Of a stretch of DNA of 64,000 nucleotides, positions 48,001 through 56,519 are shown piece after piece. The DNA comes from Ashinkailepas kermadecensis. Its lineage: Eukaryota; Arthropoda; Thecostraca; Neolepadidae. The position numbers and the translations under genes are program-made. The stretch lies in contig JAOTOM010004784.1 in NCBI GenBank assembly GCA_034440615.1, positions 1 to 64,000 of the forward strand, written 5' to 3'. The notes under the pieces are model-generated. The model had not been told where the DNA came from. It made no database searches and was given only the letters and a program-made list of their open reading frames with translations. Every line of letters begins with the position of its first letter. Position 1 is the stretch's first letter.

Positions 48001-49228
48001 GGCTCTAGCACTATGCAAGCCGTAGAATATGCTTGCCGCGTTGTCCCGGAATATCATAGCCTTGGGCGGAATCACTATTCTCGTCAAACTACCCCTCTCC
48101 TCCCCTACCCATGCCCGAGGCTGGCTTGCCACAAAATGTATCGAGGCCAGTTAGCAACTTTTCACCTTATTGAGTCGAGCTCCATTGATGCTTAGAAGCT
48201 GCCAATTATGTCTTGGTGCAAGTCGGTTCCTCCACACAGCTGCATTAATGTATGTTCGGCTGCTCTTGAGATAGCTACTGCAGGTGCAGCTGCAGCTGTT
48301 GACTGACCTTGGCGATAGCGACAGCTATGGGTGTCGTTATTTTTCAGTGATTGCGCGGTCACCGCTGTGCCAGCTCGATCACAGCTGTGACGATCGTTGT
48401 TTTCAGCCGATACCGGTGCCGGATGATGGCCAAGTCGCAGCCAGACCTGCTGGCCGCTCTGAGCAGCGCCGCTACACTGCCAGACGAGCTGGAGCAGCAC
48501 ACTACAGCCCCGCTCTGCCGCACCATGTCAAACCCAAACCTACTCGAGGACGAGGTGACAGAGGCGCGGACCGGTACCCCACCTCCACTGCTGTTGCAGG
48601 GGCTCCCGAGGAAGACACTGTATATACCTTATTCGCCAATCCAATGTCATTCACCCCACAGCTTCAATATCGGTGTCGTCATACAACGAGCTTCTGCTGT
48701 TTACGTCAAGTGTCAACAAGGGCACTAGCCAATGAATATGAACTTACTTTAGACTCTCTTAAGTACTTTAGAGCCAATGAATATGAACTACAAAAGTAGC
48801 CAACATTTACGTCCGGATTATCTCAACTGCTCCATGTTAGTAGACAATAGCACACATAAGGGCGCTATATGTGCGATAAGGAAACACGTCCATAGACGCT
48901 GATGAATTGTAAAGTGTAAATAATTATCTGTAGTCAGAAACCTTATCACTCTATGATAAACATTGAAGATACCTGGCCAACTAGCTGTAGTACAAGAAGG
49001 AAAATGGTTCGTTCGCCGAACGGAGTCGATAAACCAGATATTTTTCCACAAAGCTAAGACTTTTCCGTTCATTTACCATGACGAGAGCACAACGTGTTAT
49101 TATATTTATGGCGGCAATACATACTGACGTTTTTATTTTCTCAGACGCCAGCCACCTCGGCCAACCGGAGGCGAAGAAGCACACTGATTGACCAATGGGA
49201 GAGTCGGATACAAGGGGCAGAAGTGTGA
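38156..49228 (+). CDS. AKAP2/MISP-like cytoskeletal anchoring protein gene, eight exons (gene-level entry)
   Basis: Exons are 38156-39014, 41895-42119, 43101-43227, 45390-45566, 46679-47026, 47623-47705, 48407-48554 and 49145-49228. Every junction is GT/AG and every phase agrees (2,2,0,0,0,2,0), which is strong evidence for a real gene. With the candidate first exon at 27959 the model is 693 residues. The N-terminal part is Ser/Pro/acidic and disordered. The C-terminal half carries four copies of a charged helix (key residues E-I/L-x-x-x-x-x-R-E-x-E-L-R) and ends LIDQWESRIQGAEV. This repeated helix is characteristic of the C-terminal domain shared by AKAP2 and MISP, which bind PKA regulatory subunits or actin at the cell cortex. 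The family call is from memory of the motif pattern, not a search. No RII-binding helix was identified with confidence. The gene is embedded in tandem-repeat-rich introns. Confidence 0.82.
39535..39730 (+). repeat. Degenerate AGTGCTTCCTCATTGTCCCAGTGTC repeat
   Basis: About 4 to 5 units of 35-50 bp in intron 2. Confidence 0.75.
40225..40674 (+). repeat. 37-bp minisatellite, about 12 copies, in intron 2
   Basis: Unit GACACAGTCGAGTGGTAGGA CTGCGATATCGCGCTAC. Highly homogeneous. Each unit includes the self-complementary GCGATATCGC. Confidence 0.97.
40680..41890. other. Non-coding 3' part of intron 2
   Basis: AT-rich with no repeats or frames of note. It ends at the exon 3 acceptor. Confidence 0.5.
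41895..42119 (+). CDS. Exon 3: Ser-rich linker with an in-frame minisatellite
   Basis: The acceptor is ATCGACAG|C and the donor is CGAG|GTAAGT. The first base completes the Gly codon left by exon 2. About 75 residues: a Ser/Arg-rich start (PSRLSSCEPPRPISHQRSRS), then a short tandem repeat GQVSSGQVSSGHGS encoded by repeated GGTCAGGTCAGCTC, then a better conserved-looking end ITVKPFEETDDNERWSYP. The final partial codon AG is completed by A of exon 4 to give Arg. Confidence 0.8.
42130..43095. other. Intron 3, no embedded feature seen
   Basis: Mixed composition. Frames of about 107 codons on both strands near 42105-42465 have no support. Confidence 0.5.
43101..43227 (+). CDS. Exon 4: second charged helix, IEREIR motif
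   Basis: The acceptor is GGTTTTCAG|A and the donor is CAGCCG|GTGAGG. It encodes STETPIEREIRLAKEREDER and then RREQAMFSSKLTMAAVFEDKQP. The TPIEREIRLAxERE core is the most diagnostic stretch for the AKAP2/MISP C-terminal family that I can see in the gene. The exon leaves in phase 0, matching exon 5. Confidence 0.82.
44275..45380 (+). repeat. About 34-bp minisatellite, roughly 32 copies, in intron 4
   Basis: Unit GTGTAGCTATAACAGAGCGC CCCTGTCACCAGT with early ACATCTGACCGTCCC variants. Each unit has CTATAAC, a pyrimidine-leaning stretch and CACCAG. It runs into the exon 5 acceptor at 45389. Confidence 0.95.
45390..45566 (+). CDS. Exon 5: third charged helix
   Basis: The acceptor is CCCCCTGTCGGCAG|CGC and the donor is GATAAG|GTGGGT. 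About 59 residues including VTNDPRDASLRLATGRVQDE and IQEATRREIELRDEGKEITT. The pattern RVQDEI..A..REIELRDEG repeats the helix of exon 4. The acceptor lies at the 3' end of a roughly 34-bp tandem array in the preceding intron. The acceptor sequence itself looks like a variant of the array unit. Confidence 0.75.
45600..45870 (+). repeat. 70 to 94-bp tandem repeat, 3 copies, in intron 5
   Basis: Unit GAACGAGAACTGTCGGTGAC to CACTTCCATATATCACTGCC ATATAATG. The first two copies include CGTATCACGATGC, the third lacks it. Confidence 0.9.
45880..46675. other. Rest of intron 5
   Basis: AGAGGCGCAGCCAAGG near 46094 resembles transposon-end words. No coding or other structure is seen. Confidence 0.4.
46679..47026 (+). 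CDS. Exon 6: helix start, basic linker and GLMQKFISSRGKL motif
   Basis: The acceptor is CGGCTGCAG|GTG. Two donors keep phase 0: CCG|GTGAGC after 46909 and ACG|GTGAGT after 47026. The longer exon adds 39 residues (Ala/Arg/Pro-rich) with no stop. It encodes VTRLEEMTKHSVELNNDKKL, then a Pro-rich segment, then VVVRGGTGRGLMQKFISSRG, which looks like a conserved core. The choice of donor is open. The later donor is the stronger consensus. Confidence 0.75.
47174..47279 (+). mobile_element. 5'-truncated copy of the same SINE with its own 13-bp target-site duplication
   Basis: It starts inside the tRNA 3' end (CCGACGGTATTTACCGAGTC) and keeps the full tail to AACCCAAGGTTCTTCTT. It is flanked by identical CATTTACGGGCTC at 47161-47173 and 47280-47292. 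The body is nearly identical to the 10.5-kb copy, so the insertions are fairly young. It lies in the intron between exons 6 and 7 of the AKAP2/MISP-like gene. Confidence 0.85.
47623..47705 (+). CDS. Exon 7: fourth charged helix, REEELR
   Basis: The acceptor is CCAGTGCAG|GTG and the donor is CTGCG|GTGAGT. It encodes VPSRRVLTAEAKIQLELQAM and then KEREEELR. The phase-2 end (CG) joins C of exon 8 to give Arg, continuing REEELRRYR. Confidence 0.8.
48407..48554 (+). CDS. Exon 8: SQPDLL / SNPNLLEDE segment
   Basis: The acceptor is GTTTTCAG|C. The proposed donor is GACGAG|GTGACA, phase 0, a moderate match to consensus. It encodes RYRCRMMAKSQPDLLAALSS, then an acidic linker and MSNPNLLEDE. Two short xSxPxLL motifs are visible. 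The open frame continues past the donor to about 48728, so a read-through or alternative 3' end is possible. The fit to the final exon makes this donor the best choice. Confidence 0.7.
49145..49228 (+). CDS. Exon 9: terminal exon with stop
   Basis: The acceptor is TTTTCTCAG|ACG after a good pyrimidine tract. It encodes TPATSANRRRRSTLIDQWES and RIQGAEV and then stops (TGA at 49226-49228). A basic patch followed by LIDQWESRIQ is a plausible conserved C-terminal tail. It starts in phase 0 as required by exon 8. Confidence 0.72.
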   Translation, partial: TPATSANRRRRSTLIDQWESRIQGAEV

Positions 49229-49745
49229 GGGCGAAGATGGCTGCAATTTGTGATAGAACTTAAGGTGAAGTAATGCGCTTGCTTTTCCTACATTGGCTCC
49301 GCTACCAGTGCAGTTCAGATGCTAAATCTCCCATTACAACAATAATAATGACGTCGCACTTGCGAGAGCTATTTGGAAAATGAGCCTAGTAAGTTGATAT
49401 CTCGTCCATCTGTCTTGCAGTGCCGAGCCCATGCATGCTTAATGTAACACAGCCGACAAGGGCATCCATCTGCTACGACAGCATGTTTTTCTATGTATGT
49501 ACAATAGTATTGTGTCCTGTGGTGCGCCGTGATTGTTCCACTTGCCTGACTTGCTTGTCCGTCCTACGAAGTGGTGCATGTTGAGCATAGCACCTGTTTC
49601 AATGTGAACAAGCTAAATGAGAGCAACCGCTCTTGTTCCTCCTGTCTTTTAGCTGTGAGGGTTCCCTGCTGAAGTGCATCCACGAACTTTAGTCCGTCAC
49701 ACTTCTCAGGATAAGTTTCTAAAATAAAGAAGAAAGGAAGAACAA
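49229..49745 (+). other. Probable 3' UTR of the AKAP2/MISP-like gene
   Basis: There is no open frame or repeat over about 500 bases after the stop. The first AATAAA in this stretch is at 49723-49728, which would give a transcript end near 49740-49750. The boundary is inferred. Confidence 0.4.
49723..49728 (+). promoter_or_regulatory. Polyadenylation signal AATAAA
   Basis: A canonical hexamer about 495 bp after the stop codon of the AKAP2/MISP-like gene, in an A-rich context. It is the best placed signal for that transcript. AATAAA also occurs by chance in AT-rich DNA. Confidence 0.4.
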
Positions 49746-49986
49746 CCGAGGGAACCTGACAGGCGTTTGGTACTATACCAAGGTTGAACGGTTGGTTTCA
49801 TTCGATGTGTTGAAATGTATAAAGCTCAGGATTCAAATAATCGAAATAGCTCGATCGTTATTACGATATCTAGACCTTCCTACCCTCGAAGTCTAGTTCC
49901 ATTGAGGGAGGTGTGGAACACGGGCTAATATTTAACTTAGTTTAATATTTAACACTGTTCCACATTTTCACAGTCCCACTACCTGA

Positions 49987-50067
49987 AACTTCGTGGAACG
50001 TAGCATAACGCCCATGGATGTGCATGGAAAAATCGACCTGAAACCCCTCTTGTCTCACCCCACACCA
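49987..50067 (+). repeat. Dispersed repeat, member 1
   Basis: AAACTTCGTGGAACGTAGCA through ATCGACCTGAAACCCCTC and TCTCACCCC. Matches 52788-52856 with substitutions and a small indel. Confidence 0.65.
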
Positions 50068-50204
50068 GAAAAACTCCGTGTCGACCTCCATGCTAAGCGT
50101 TGCTCTTCTTGTCTGTATGCAGGCTTCGTCAGCGAAAGAATGTATTACGAACGCCATCCCCCTACTCTGCAGCGTCTCTTATCACGAGAGTGACGTCTCT
50201 GATT

Positions 50205-50350
50205 AGAAGAGGTCAGTGTCTCCGACCAGAAGAGAGCAGTGTCTCGGATCAGAAGAGGGCAGTGTCTCCGACCAGAATAGAGTAGTGTCTCTGACCAGAA
50301 GAGGGCAGTGTCTCGGACCAGAAGAGGGCAATGTCTCGGAACAGAAGAGG
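50205..50350 (+). repeat. 23-bp minisatellite, about 6 copies
   Basis: Unit GTCTCCGACCAGAAGAGGGC AGT. Confidence 0.92.
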
Positions 50351-50929
50351 GTCGTGTATCTCACAGTAGCACGACTCGTGTTTTCGCTCCAACGAAGCGC
50401 TGTTGGAGCACGTGAGGAGGTGAGAGGCTTGGTCAGAGATAATGGCGTGCTTATTTTTGTAGGTGGTTCTGCCCCCTAGCGAACGTCCGGTGTTCTATGG
50501 AACAAGATCTACCCAAAAGGACACTGTTGATTTTGCTTGGGACGCGGATTGAGGAGCGAGTATCATGTGCCTAAGATACGATTGTGGTTGGTCGACACAA
50601 AGTGGGTGTGAACTTAAAACACCGCGAGAGCCTGTGACGATTCTGTTGATAGCTTGCCCAATGTTGTGTTGCTGTTTTTTTTCGTTGCCAACCTTATGCA
50701 TTTATGCCTGTGGAGCCTGCGAAATGTGTCCGATGCTGATATCGGCCTGGTAGCCTTGCGTTAACTATGTATCCAGGGTTAAGGAGCTGTTTCGTCTATC
50801 GTCCTTTGTAGACCTATTTACAGCAAGGTGTCGCCTCGACGTTGGGATGACTGTGTGTGTGTGTGCAAGCTGTGGCGCGGAACTACTGGAGCTGTCGTGG
50901 TAGCACTAACCAACTGTCGTCCAACGCTG

Positions 50930-51685
50930 TCATACACGCCCTGTGCTGTGGCGACAAAGAATCGTAATACGGTATCCGGCGCACCGCGCGTGCCAGATAT
51001 CGTTGCGCGCCTGCCTCTGCGCATACTGATAGCCGACTTCGTACTGGGAACTGCTGAGGGGTTCAGCGTAGAAAATATATATCAACTGAATATGATTGAA
51101 TGCGTTGCTCCAGCACCTGACGCAAATAGGCTTCTGATGAATATGTTCATCTGCAGATGTAGATCGGCTTGTAGTAGGTACATCGGTAACGACACAGGGA
51201 TGCCTCTTATAAAACCATGCTGGGGTCTCGAGGGAACTCTGGCAGAACGCGTAGAAGACCAGAACCGGAATGATACATGTACACTTTAAGTCGATTGATT
51301 CAACAACTCTGATAGACACCTTGTCCGTACTGGGGGTGGGGGTGGGGGCTGATGCAGCCACCTTTCTAACTGAAACAAAACTTAGGAGACCTAAGGATTT
51401 TCGTGACCATGGAAAACGATTCGAGTCAGCCCACCGCAACTTGACAGGCCCAGCATCATTCGCCCAAATTGTACAACAATCGGAGATGTCACGCCAGGTC
51501 ACACTGACCCGTGGAATCGCAAGACTGAACATGTCGGTATACGCCAATGACACGCATGCCAAAAGGTTTTGGTGTCGGGCGCCGCCATCACCACCATATT
51601 TCATGTACCACTGAACACATGCGCTTGTCACCCCATGGACAAAACATTGCTCAAATTCCCAACAAGGTCGCATGCCTCCAAACAT
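50930..51685 (-). CDS. Unrecognised 251-codon open frame
   Basis: It starts ATG (MFGGMRPCWEFEQCFVHGVT). It is the longest non-repetitive frame outside the main gene. The composition is rich in Cys, Trp and Ser with no domain, signal peptide or obvious membrane segment. Flanks show no splice or promoter evidence. It could be an old mobile-element remnant or chance. On random composition (61/64)^251 is about 6e-6 per frame start, so it is unusual but not decisive. Confidence 0.2.
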   Translation of the reverse strand: MFGGMRPCWEFEQCFVHGVTSACVQWYMKYGGDGGARHQNLLACVSLAYTDMFSLAIPRVSVTWRDISDCCTIWANDAGPVKLRWADSNRFPWSRKSLGLLSFVSVRKVAASAPTPTPSTDKVSIRVVESIDLKCTCIIPVLVFYAFCQSSLETPAWFYKRHPCVVTDVPTTSRSTSADEHIHQKPICVRCWSNAFNHIQLIYIFYAEPLSSSQYEVGYQYAQRQARNDIWHARCAGYRITILCRHSTGRV

Positions 51686-51699
51686 GGACGGTGCAATCT

Positions 51700-52780
51700 A
51701 CACACAGAAAAGTCCAAATGAACCTAAACTTAACGCGACCTGCAATATAGTCATCTAAACTGAATATCCATGGCTGCCCTAAAACGTGCCACTTCGCACC
51801 GATAACGGAATTCTAGTCTTAACAAACGATGCCTTGGAATCACCTAGTTTGACTGAGAGTGAGCACAAGTTTCGGAACAGACCGCTGGTGATTACCATGG
51901 TTACGTATGTTACTTTGGCGCATTTCATTGTCTTGTAGTAGGTACAATTCGCAGATTGTATATGGTCTGACCTGTGGCGTGAAATGCATCCTCATAATGC
52001 GTAATTGATTAGCCATCAAACATTCAACGACCTAATGCCATTCGAATCGGATGTCCGACAATTAGTGTTGAGATAAAAGTAAACGTTAATCTCGGCGAGT
52101 GAGCTTCGCCATAGCTTCTATTAAGACTGTTTTATCGGTTCTGCATGCCATGCCATCGATCGTCGCATAAATTTGCCCGCACCACTCTTGCAATGTCAAG
52201 AGCTATCGATTTCCGTCTCAACAATCTCAATCCACCGATTGGTTCAGACAAATCCGGGAAATCGGTGGTTTTCAAGATTTAAAAATCCATCTGCTTCGGC
52301 TGTAATGTTATCCAAGACCCCGAAACCATCCTCAAAGAGAGTGGAGACTTCGGGGGAGAGGATGGGGGCAGAACCCTCCCTGGATCCTGTGGAAAAAACT
52401 TACTTCGCAAGAACAATCAATCGAAATGCATTCCAATCAATTGGAGGTGGTGTAAAAACTTCCAAATCGATGTGTTTTGCATTTTAGGTTGGATTTATTG
52501 CCTGTGAGAGAACAATTCTTGCTGCTTTACACCCCCTCCCCTGGAATCTCGAGAGGTCTCTACCTCTGCCGGAAGCAAACTATGTAGGTTCACCTGCGTA
52601 TTCGCACAATCCAGGGCTCTCGCCATCCGCTTGAATAGGTTTAATCCCTCTATTGGCTGCTGAGATAGATTGCTGTGTGTGGGGTTTGAGAGGGCGGGCT
52701 AGACACCCTCCCCAATTAATGGACGTTCTGCCAGAACCCCAGTCATGGGCGTCGCCACGACGGGAGACAGGGGGAACGTG
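51700..52780. other. Non-coding, no feature beyond the dispersed repeat
   Basis: Mixed composition and stop-dense. Confidence 0.4.
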
Positions 52781-52787
52781 TCCTCCA

Positions 52788-52856
52788 AACTTCGTGAAAT
52801 GTAGCATTACATGCACGGGAAGGCATCGACCTAAAAACCTCTCATCTCTCACCCCT
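52788..52856 (+). repeat. Dispersed repeat, member 2
   Basis: AAACTTCGTGAAATGTAGCA through ATCGACCTAAAAACCTCTC and TCTCACCCC. Same orientation as the 50.0-kb member. Confidence 0.65.
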
Positions 52857-53129
52857 TATCCAAAGCACGTGGGGACGCCCACGGACCCGTTCAATATTGG
52901 GGTAATGTGATACAAATATAGATATCAGTAGCGACCGATCTGGCATACGTTGTGCTCCCCTTCTCCCCCTGGCTACGTCGGCACGAATCCGTAACCTGGC
53001 TTGTGCCGCCATCTATGTTTTGCCAAGTTCCATCTGGTGGGAGAGTGCACTATCATCAGTCGTACCCCGAGCCGTCCCGACCTTCCAGAGACATCACCAG
53101 CCACGCACAGATCGCTCTCGCTTGCATCG

Positions 53130-53955
53130 TGACAGACTTCGTGATCATTTCAATAACGCACGGATCTCTCAGTCTCCCAGGCACCTTACAACAATCCAGG
53201 AACCTCCCAGTAGCCTAAAGGTCTCCCATGAGATCATCCTGTCCCCCACACATCTGCCAGTTCCCCAGAATTGCCAATCCCAAGCGACCTCCCACTTACC
53301 CAGAGATCTGCAGACTCCCACAAAACTCCCAGTCTCCAATGGGTCTTCCAGGCTATCATGGATCTGCCAGACCCCCAGGGATTCCCCATCTCTATCTCAC
53401 AGAGATATGCAGTCCCTAACTCGCTTTCCAGTCTCACACGGGGCTTCTAGGCTGTCACGGACCCGCCAGTCTCCCAGATATCCCCCAATATCTCGCAAAC
53501 CTCCCAACATATCATGGTCCCGTTAGATCTTTATGAGGCCTCTCAGTCTTCCACAGGTCTACCATTCTCCCCGGGTCCTCTCAGTCTCCTATAAACTTCG
53601 CAGTATGCCACATACCAAACATTCTCCACGGTCCCACCGGTCTCCAGGGAATTCTCAACCCCCACGGACGTCCCAGTCTCACAAGGTTCCGCTAGTCTTC
53701 AGTCTTCCCAGTCCCTCACAGTCCCACCAGTCTCCAGGGATTGCTCAGTCCCCACGGACTTCCCAATCTCCCACGGTCCCGCCAGTCTCCAGTATCCAGG
53801 GCCCCACGGACTTCCCAGTCCCCCACGGTCCCGCCAGTCTCCAGGGACTTCTCAGTCCCCACGGGCCTCCCAGTCCCCCACGGTCCCACCAGTCTCCAGG
53901 GACTTATCAACCCACACGGACCTCCCAGTCTCCCAGGGTCCCGCCAGTCTCCCAG
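53130..53955 (+). repeat. CTCCCAG-word repeat, about 63-bp unit at the 3' end
   Basis: Degenerate at first. From about 53650 the units are CCAGTCTCCAGGGACTTCTC / CCCACGGACCTCCCAGTCCC type, about 5 copies. The frame 53533-54303 is open because of it. Confidence 0.85.
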
Positions 53956-53959
53956 GGAG

Positions 53960-54250
53960 CGGCGTGCGTCGGTGGCGCCCAATTAGCGGCGATGTTAATA
54001 CGGGTGCGCTCAATTAGGAGCGCTGGCATAGCTGCGGAGGCTGGAGCGTGGCGGCGAGACATCGGAGCCGAGCGGGCCGACGCGGCCGACAGGAATCTCG
54101 ACGGGCGGGGCCGGGCCGCCGGCAGACCGACAGCCGGGCCGCGCCAGCTTCCGCTCAGGTTACCGCCCGCAGCAGGCACAGGCACTGTCCTCGCCAGTCA
54201 GCCAGCGCGACCGAGTACTTCGCTTCGCGCCGTGTATCAGGCGCTCTATA
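53960..54250. other. GC-rich block
   Basis: CpG-rich with no convincing gene. Ends before AATAAA at about 54310. Confidence 0.3.
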
Positions 54251-54319
54251 CGGGAACGGCTCACGGTCTGTTAGCCTGGTATTTGTTACTTTGCTTCTTT
54301 TGAATCGTCAATAAAAATG

Positions 54320-55740
54320 CATTGATAGGCGAATTTATGACATAACATTAATAACCACAAAAGTATAGCCCAGGTAGATAAGCCATTGGGAGAGCCGAAA
54401 TAAAGCCAGGTAGCCATTGAAAAAAAACATCGGATGAATGAGTAAGAACACAGAAAACGCATCCGGAACAGAAGGAGCTTTAAATGGATAGCTTAGTGTT
54501 TGAAGTACAGGAATAATTCGTGGCAAAGATGAGACCATCTATATTTCACGTACCTTGTCATAAGGATTCTGAAAATGTCAAATGCATTCCCAACAAACCA
54601 AAAATGCGCACGTATATTGAGCAGAGAGCAACGCATTGATCTCAGCTGGGAACCGGCACATGAGGCCGGATATCACAGTGGTGCACGCGCTCCACAGTGG
54701 TCCACAGCAAGCAGACAATGTTCATGGGATGATCGACGCAGCATGTGTGGGGAGAAGCGGCGGCGAATTGAAGGATTCGACAAACCAGCATCGCCTAAAT
54801 TATCTAATCCATTTCCTGTAGGATTATTTTCTGTATTATCGGGGTAAAGGTTCATTGTCCACGCGCATGCATAGGCGTGATGCTAAATGCAAATATTTAC
54901 GGAATGGGGTAGATAAGCTCCCCTGTGGGTACCACAAGGGAAAAGCCAATGCAAAACCTTTCAAACCCTTCAACATTTGTATTCTAAAACAGCGACAATT
55001 GTTCGGCAAGAAAGTATAGCGCATATTATGCCCATACATGGGTGAAATGTCACGGATAGCATGTTTCTCTCAAAAGTTTCTCGCCACGACTCGGTTTGCT
55101 AGACCGCCAGCTCAGTCTACGAAATTTAACATTCGACTTTATGGTGATTAATGGAGAAACACAGGCTGAAAAGCAGCACTCCTGCAAAAACACCACATGG
55201 AAGTTTCGGAGAGCTCAGAACTTGTGCCGACATGACACGTTTCCAGTTATTAGAGCCATGGGTGTGAGTACAAAGTTGCAATTTTGCCAGAAACACTTTC
55301 ATTATCCGAATATTTGGTAAAGTATTCATTGAAATATGACTATTAAAGGGTTCAAATCGTCAGGTGACATGATTCCACAAACCGTCTTTTATGGTCTATA
55401 TTTCCAGCGGCACGAGAAATCGACCGGAATTAAGTACGTGATCCTGTTCTGATCTGCACCCTTGGCCAAAACGGTGAAATAAAAACATAAGTTGAGTACA
55501 CACGACTGAAGGGTATTTCACAACATTCGCCTGAACATGCATGGCATAACTGTGAAGAGTTAGCTCGTCATGCACGAATCTATGATAAAATGATTTACGG
55601 TTAAGAAAATACATCATGTGCATAATACAGAATGCATTCGGACTTCAACACTAGGATTTCATGAAATGATGAACATTAACATATCGTAGAACCATCTGCA
55701 GAGACATGCTGTCAACAATAAACACATGTTTAGTTCCTTC
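54320..55740. other. Non-coding, no feature seen
   Basis: Stop-dense, mostly AT-rich. Confidence 0.4.
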
Positions 55741-55741
55741 A

Positions 55742-55744
<3 letters not shown>

Positions 55745-55806
<62 letters not shown>

Positions 55807-55820
55807 TATATATATGTATA

Positions 55821-55899
<79 letters not shown>

Positions 55900-55905
55900 T
55901 ATATG
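55745..55905. repeat. (TA)n microsatellite
   Basis: Nearly pure TA with one ACTATATATATGTATA interruption. Confidence 0.95.
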
Positions 55906-56039
55906 CAAATCATGCGCAAATGATTACTACCGGTTGCTTACATTGAATAACGGTGGACGAAGACATCTGATTTATTTCTGGTATACTTGCATCAACTAGT
56001 GCAACCCCCTTCCGGCCCTCTGATACATCGAAGACAAAT

Positions 56040-56510
56040 CTCACGGCTCTGGACATGACTAGGCCGCCGACGAAGCAGAACAGCTGACCCCGGTCAGGAC
56101 ATCTGACGAAACAGAACAAATGACTCTGGTCGGTACAGTTGACATCGGGCAGGACATCTGACGCAGCAGGACACACACCCCGGACAGGACCTCTGACGTA
56201 ACAGGGTAGCTGATTTTGGCCACGGTAACTGACGTTGAGCAGGGCATCTGACGGACCAGAGCAGTTGACTTGGGACAGAGCAGCTGCCTCTGCACAGGAT
56301 AGCTGACGTTGGGTACCATATCTAACCCTGAACGGAACAGCTGATCCCATGCAGTACACTGACACCGGACAGGAGATCTGAAACTGAAGAGAAAAACTGA
56401 CGCTAGATAGGGCAACTAGTTGCCACCAGCACAGCTTGCTCTGGACAGGACGGCTGAGGCTGGACAGGAGAACTGACAACAGACAGGACAGCTGACGCAG
56501 GAACGGACTG
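56040..56510 (+). repeat. Degenerate GACAGGACAGCTGAC repeat
   Basis: About 15 to 30-bp units such as GAACAGCTGACCCC and GGACATCTGACG. The minus frame 55910-56479 is open across it without a recognisable product. Confidence 0.75.
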
Positions 56511-56519
56511 CTCTGCTTC

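Noticed and set aside
53533..54303. 256-codon frame
   Set aside because: The first half is the CTCCCAG repeat and the second half a GC-rich block. No domain, no splice pattern.
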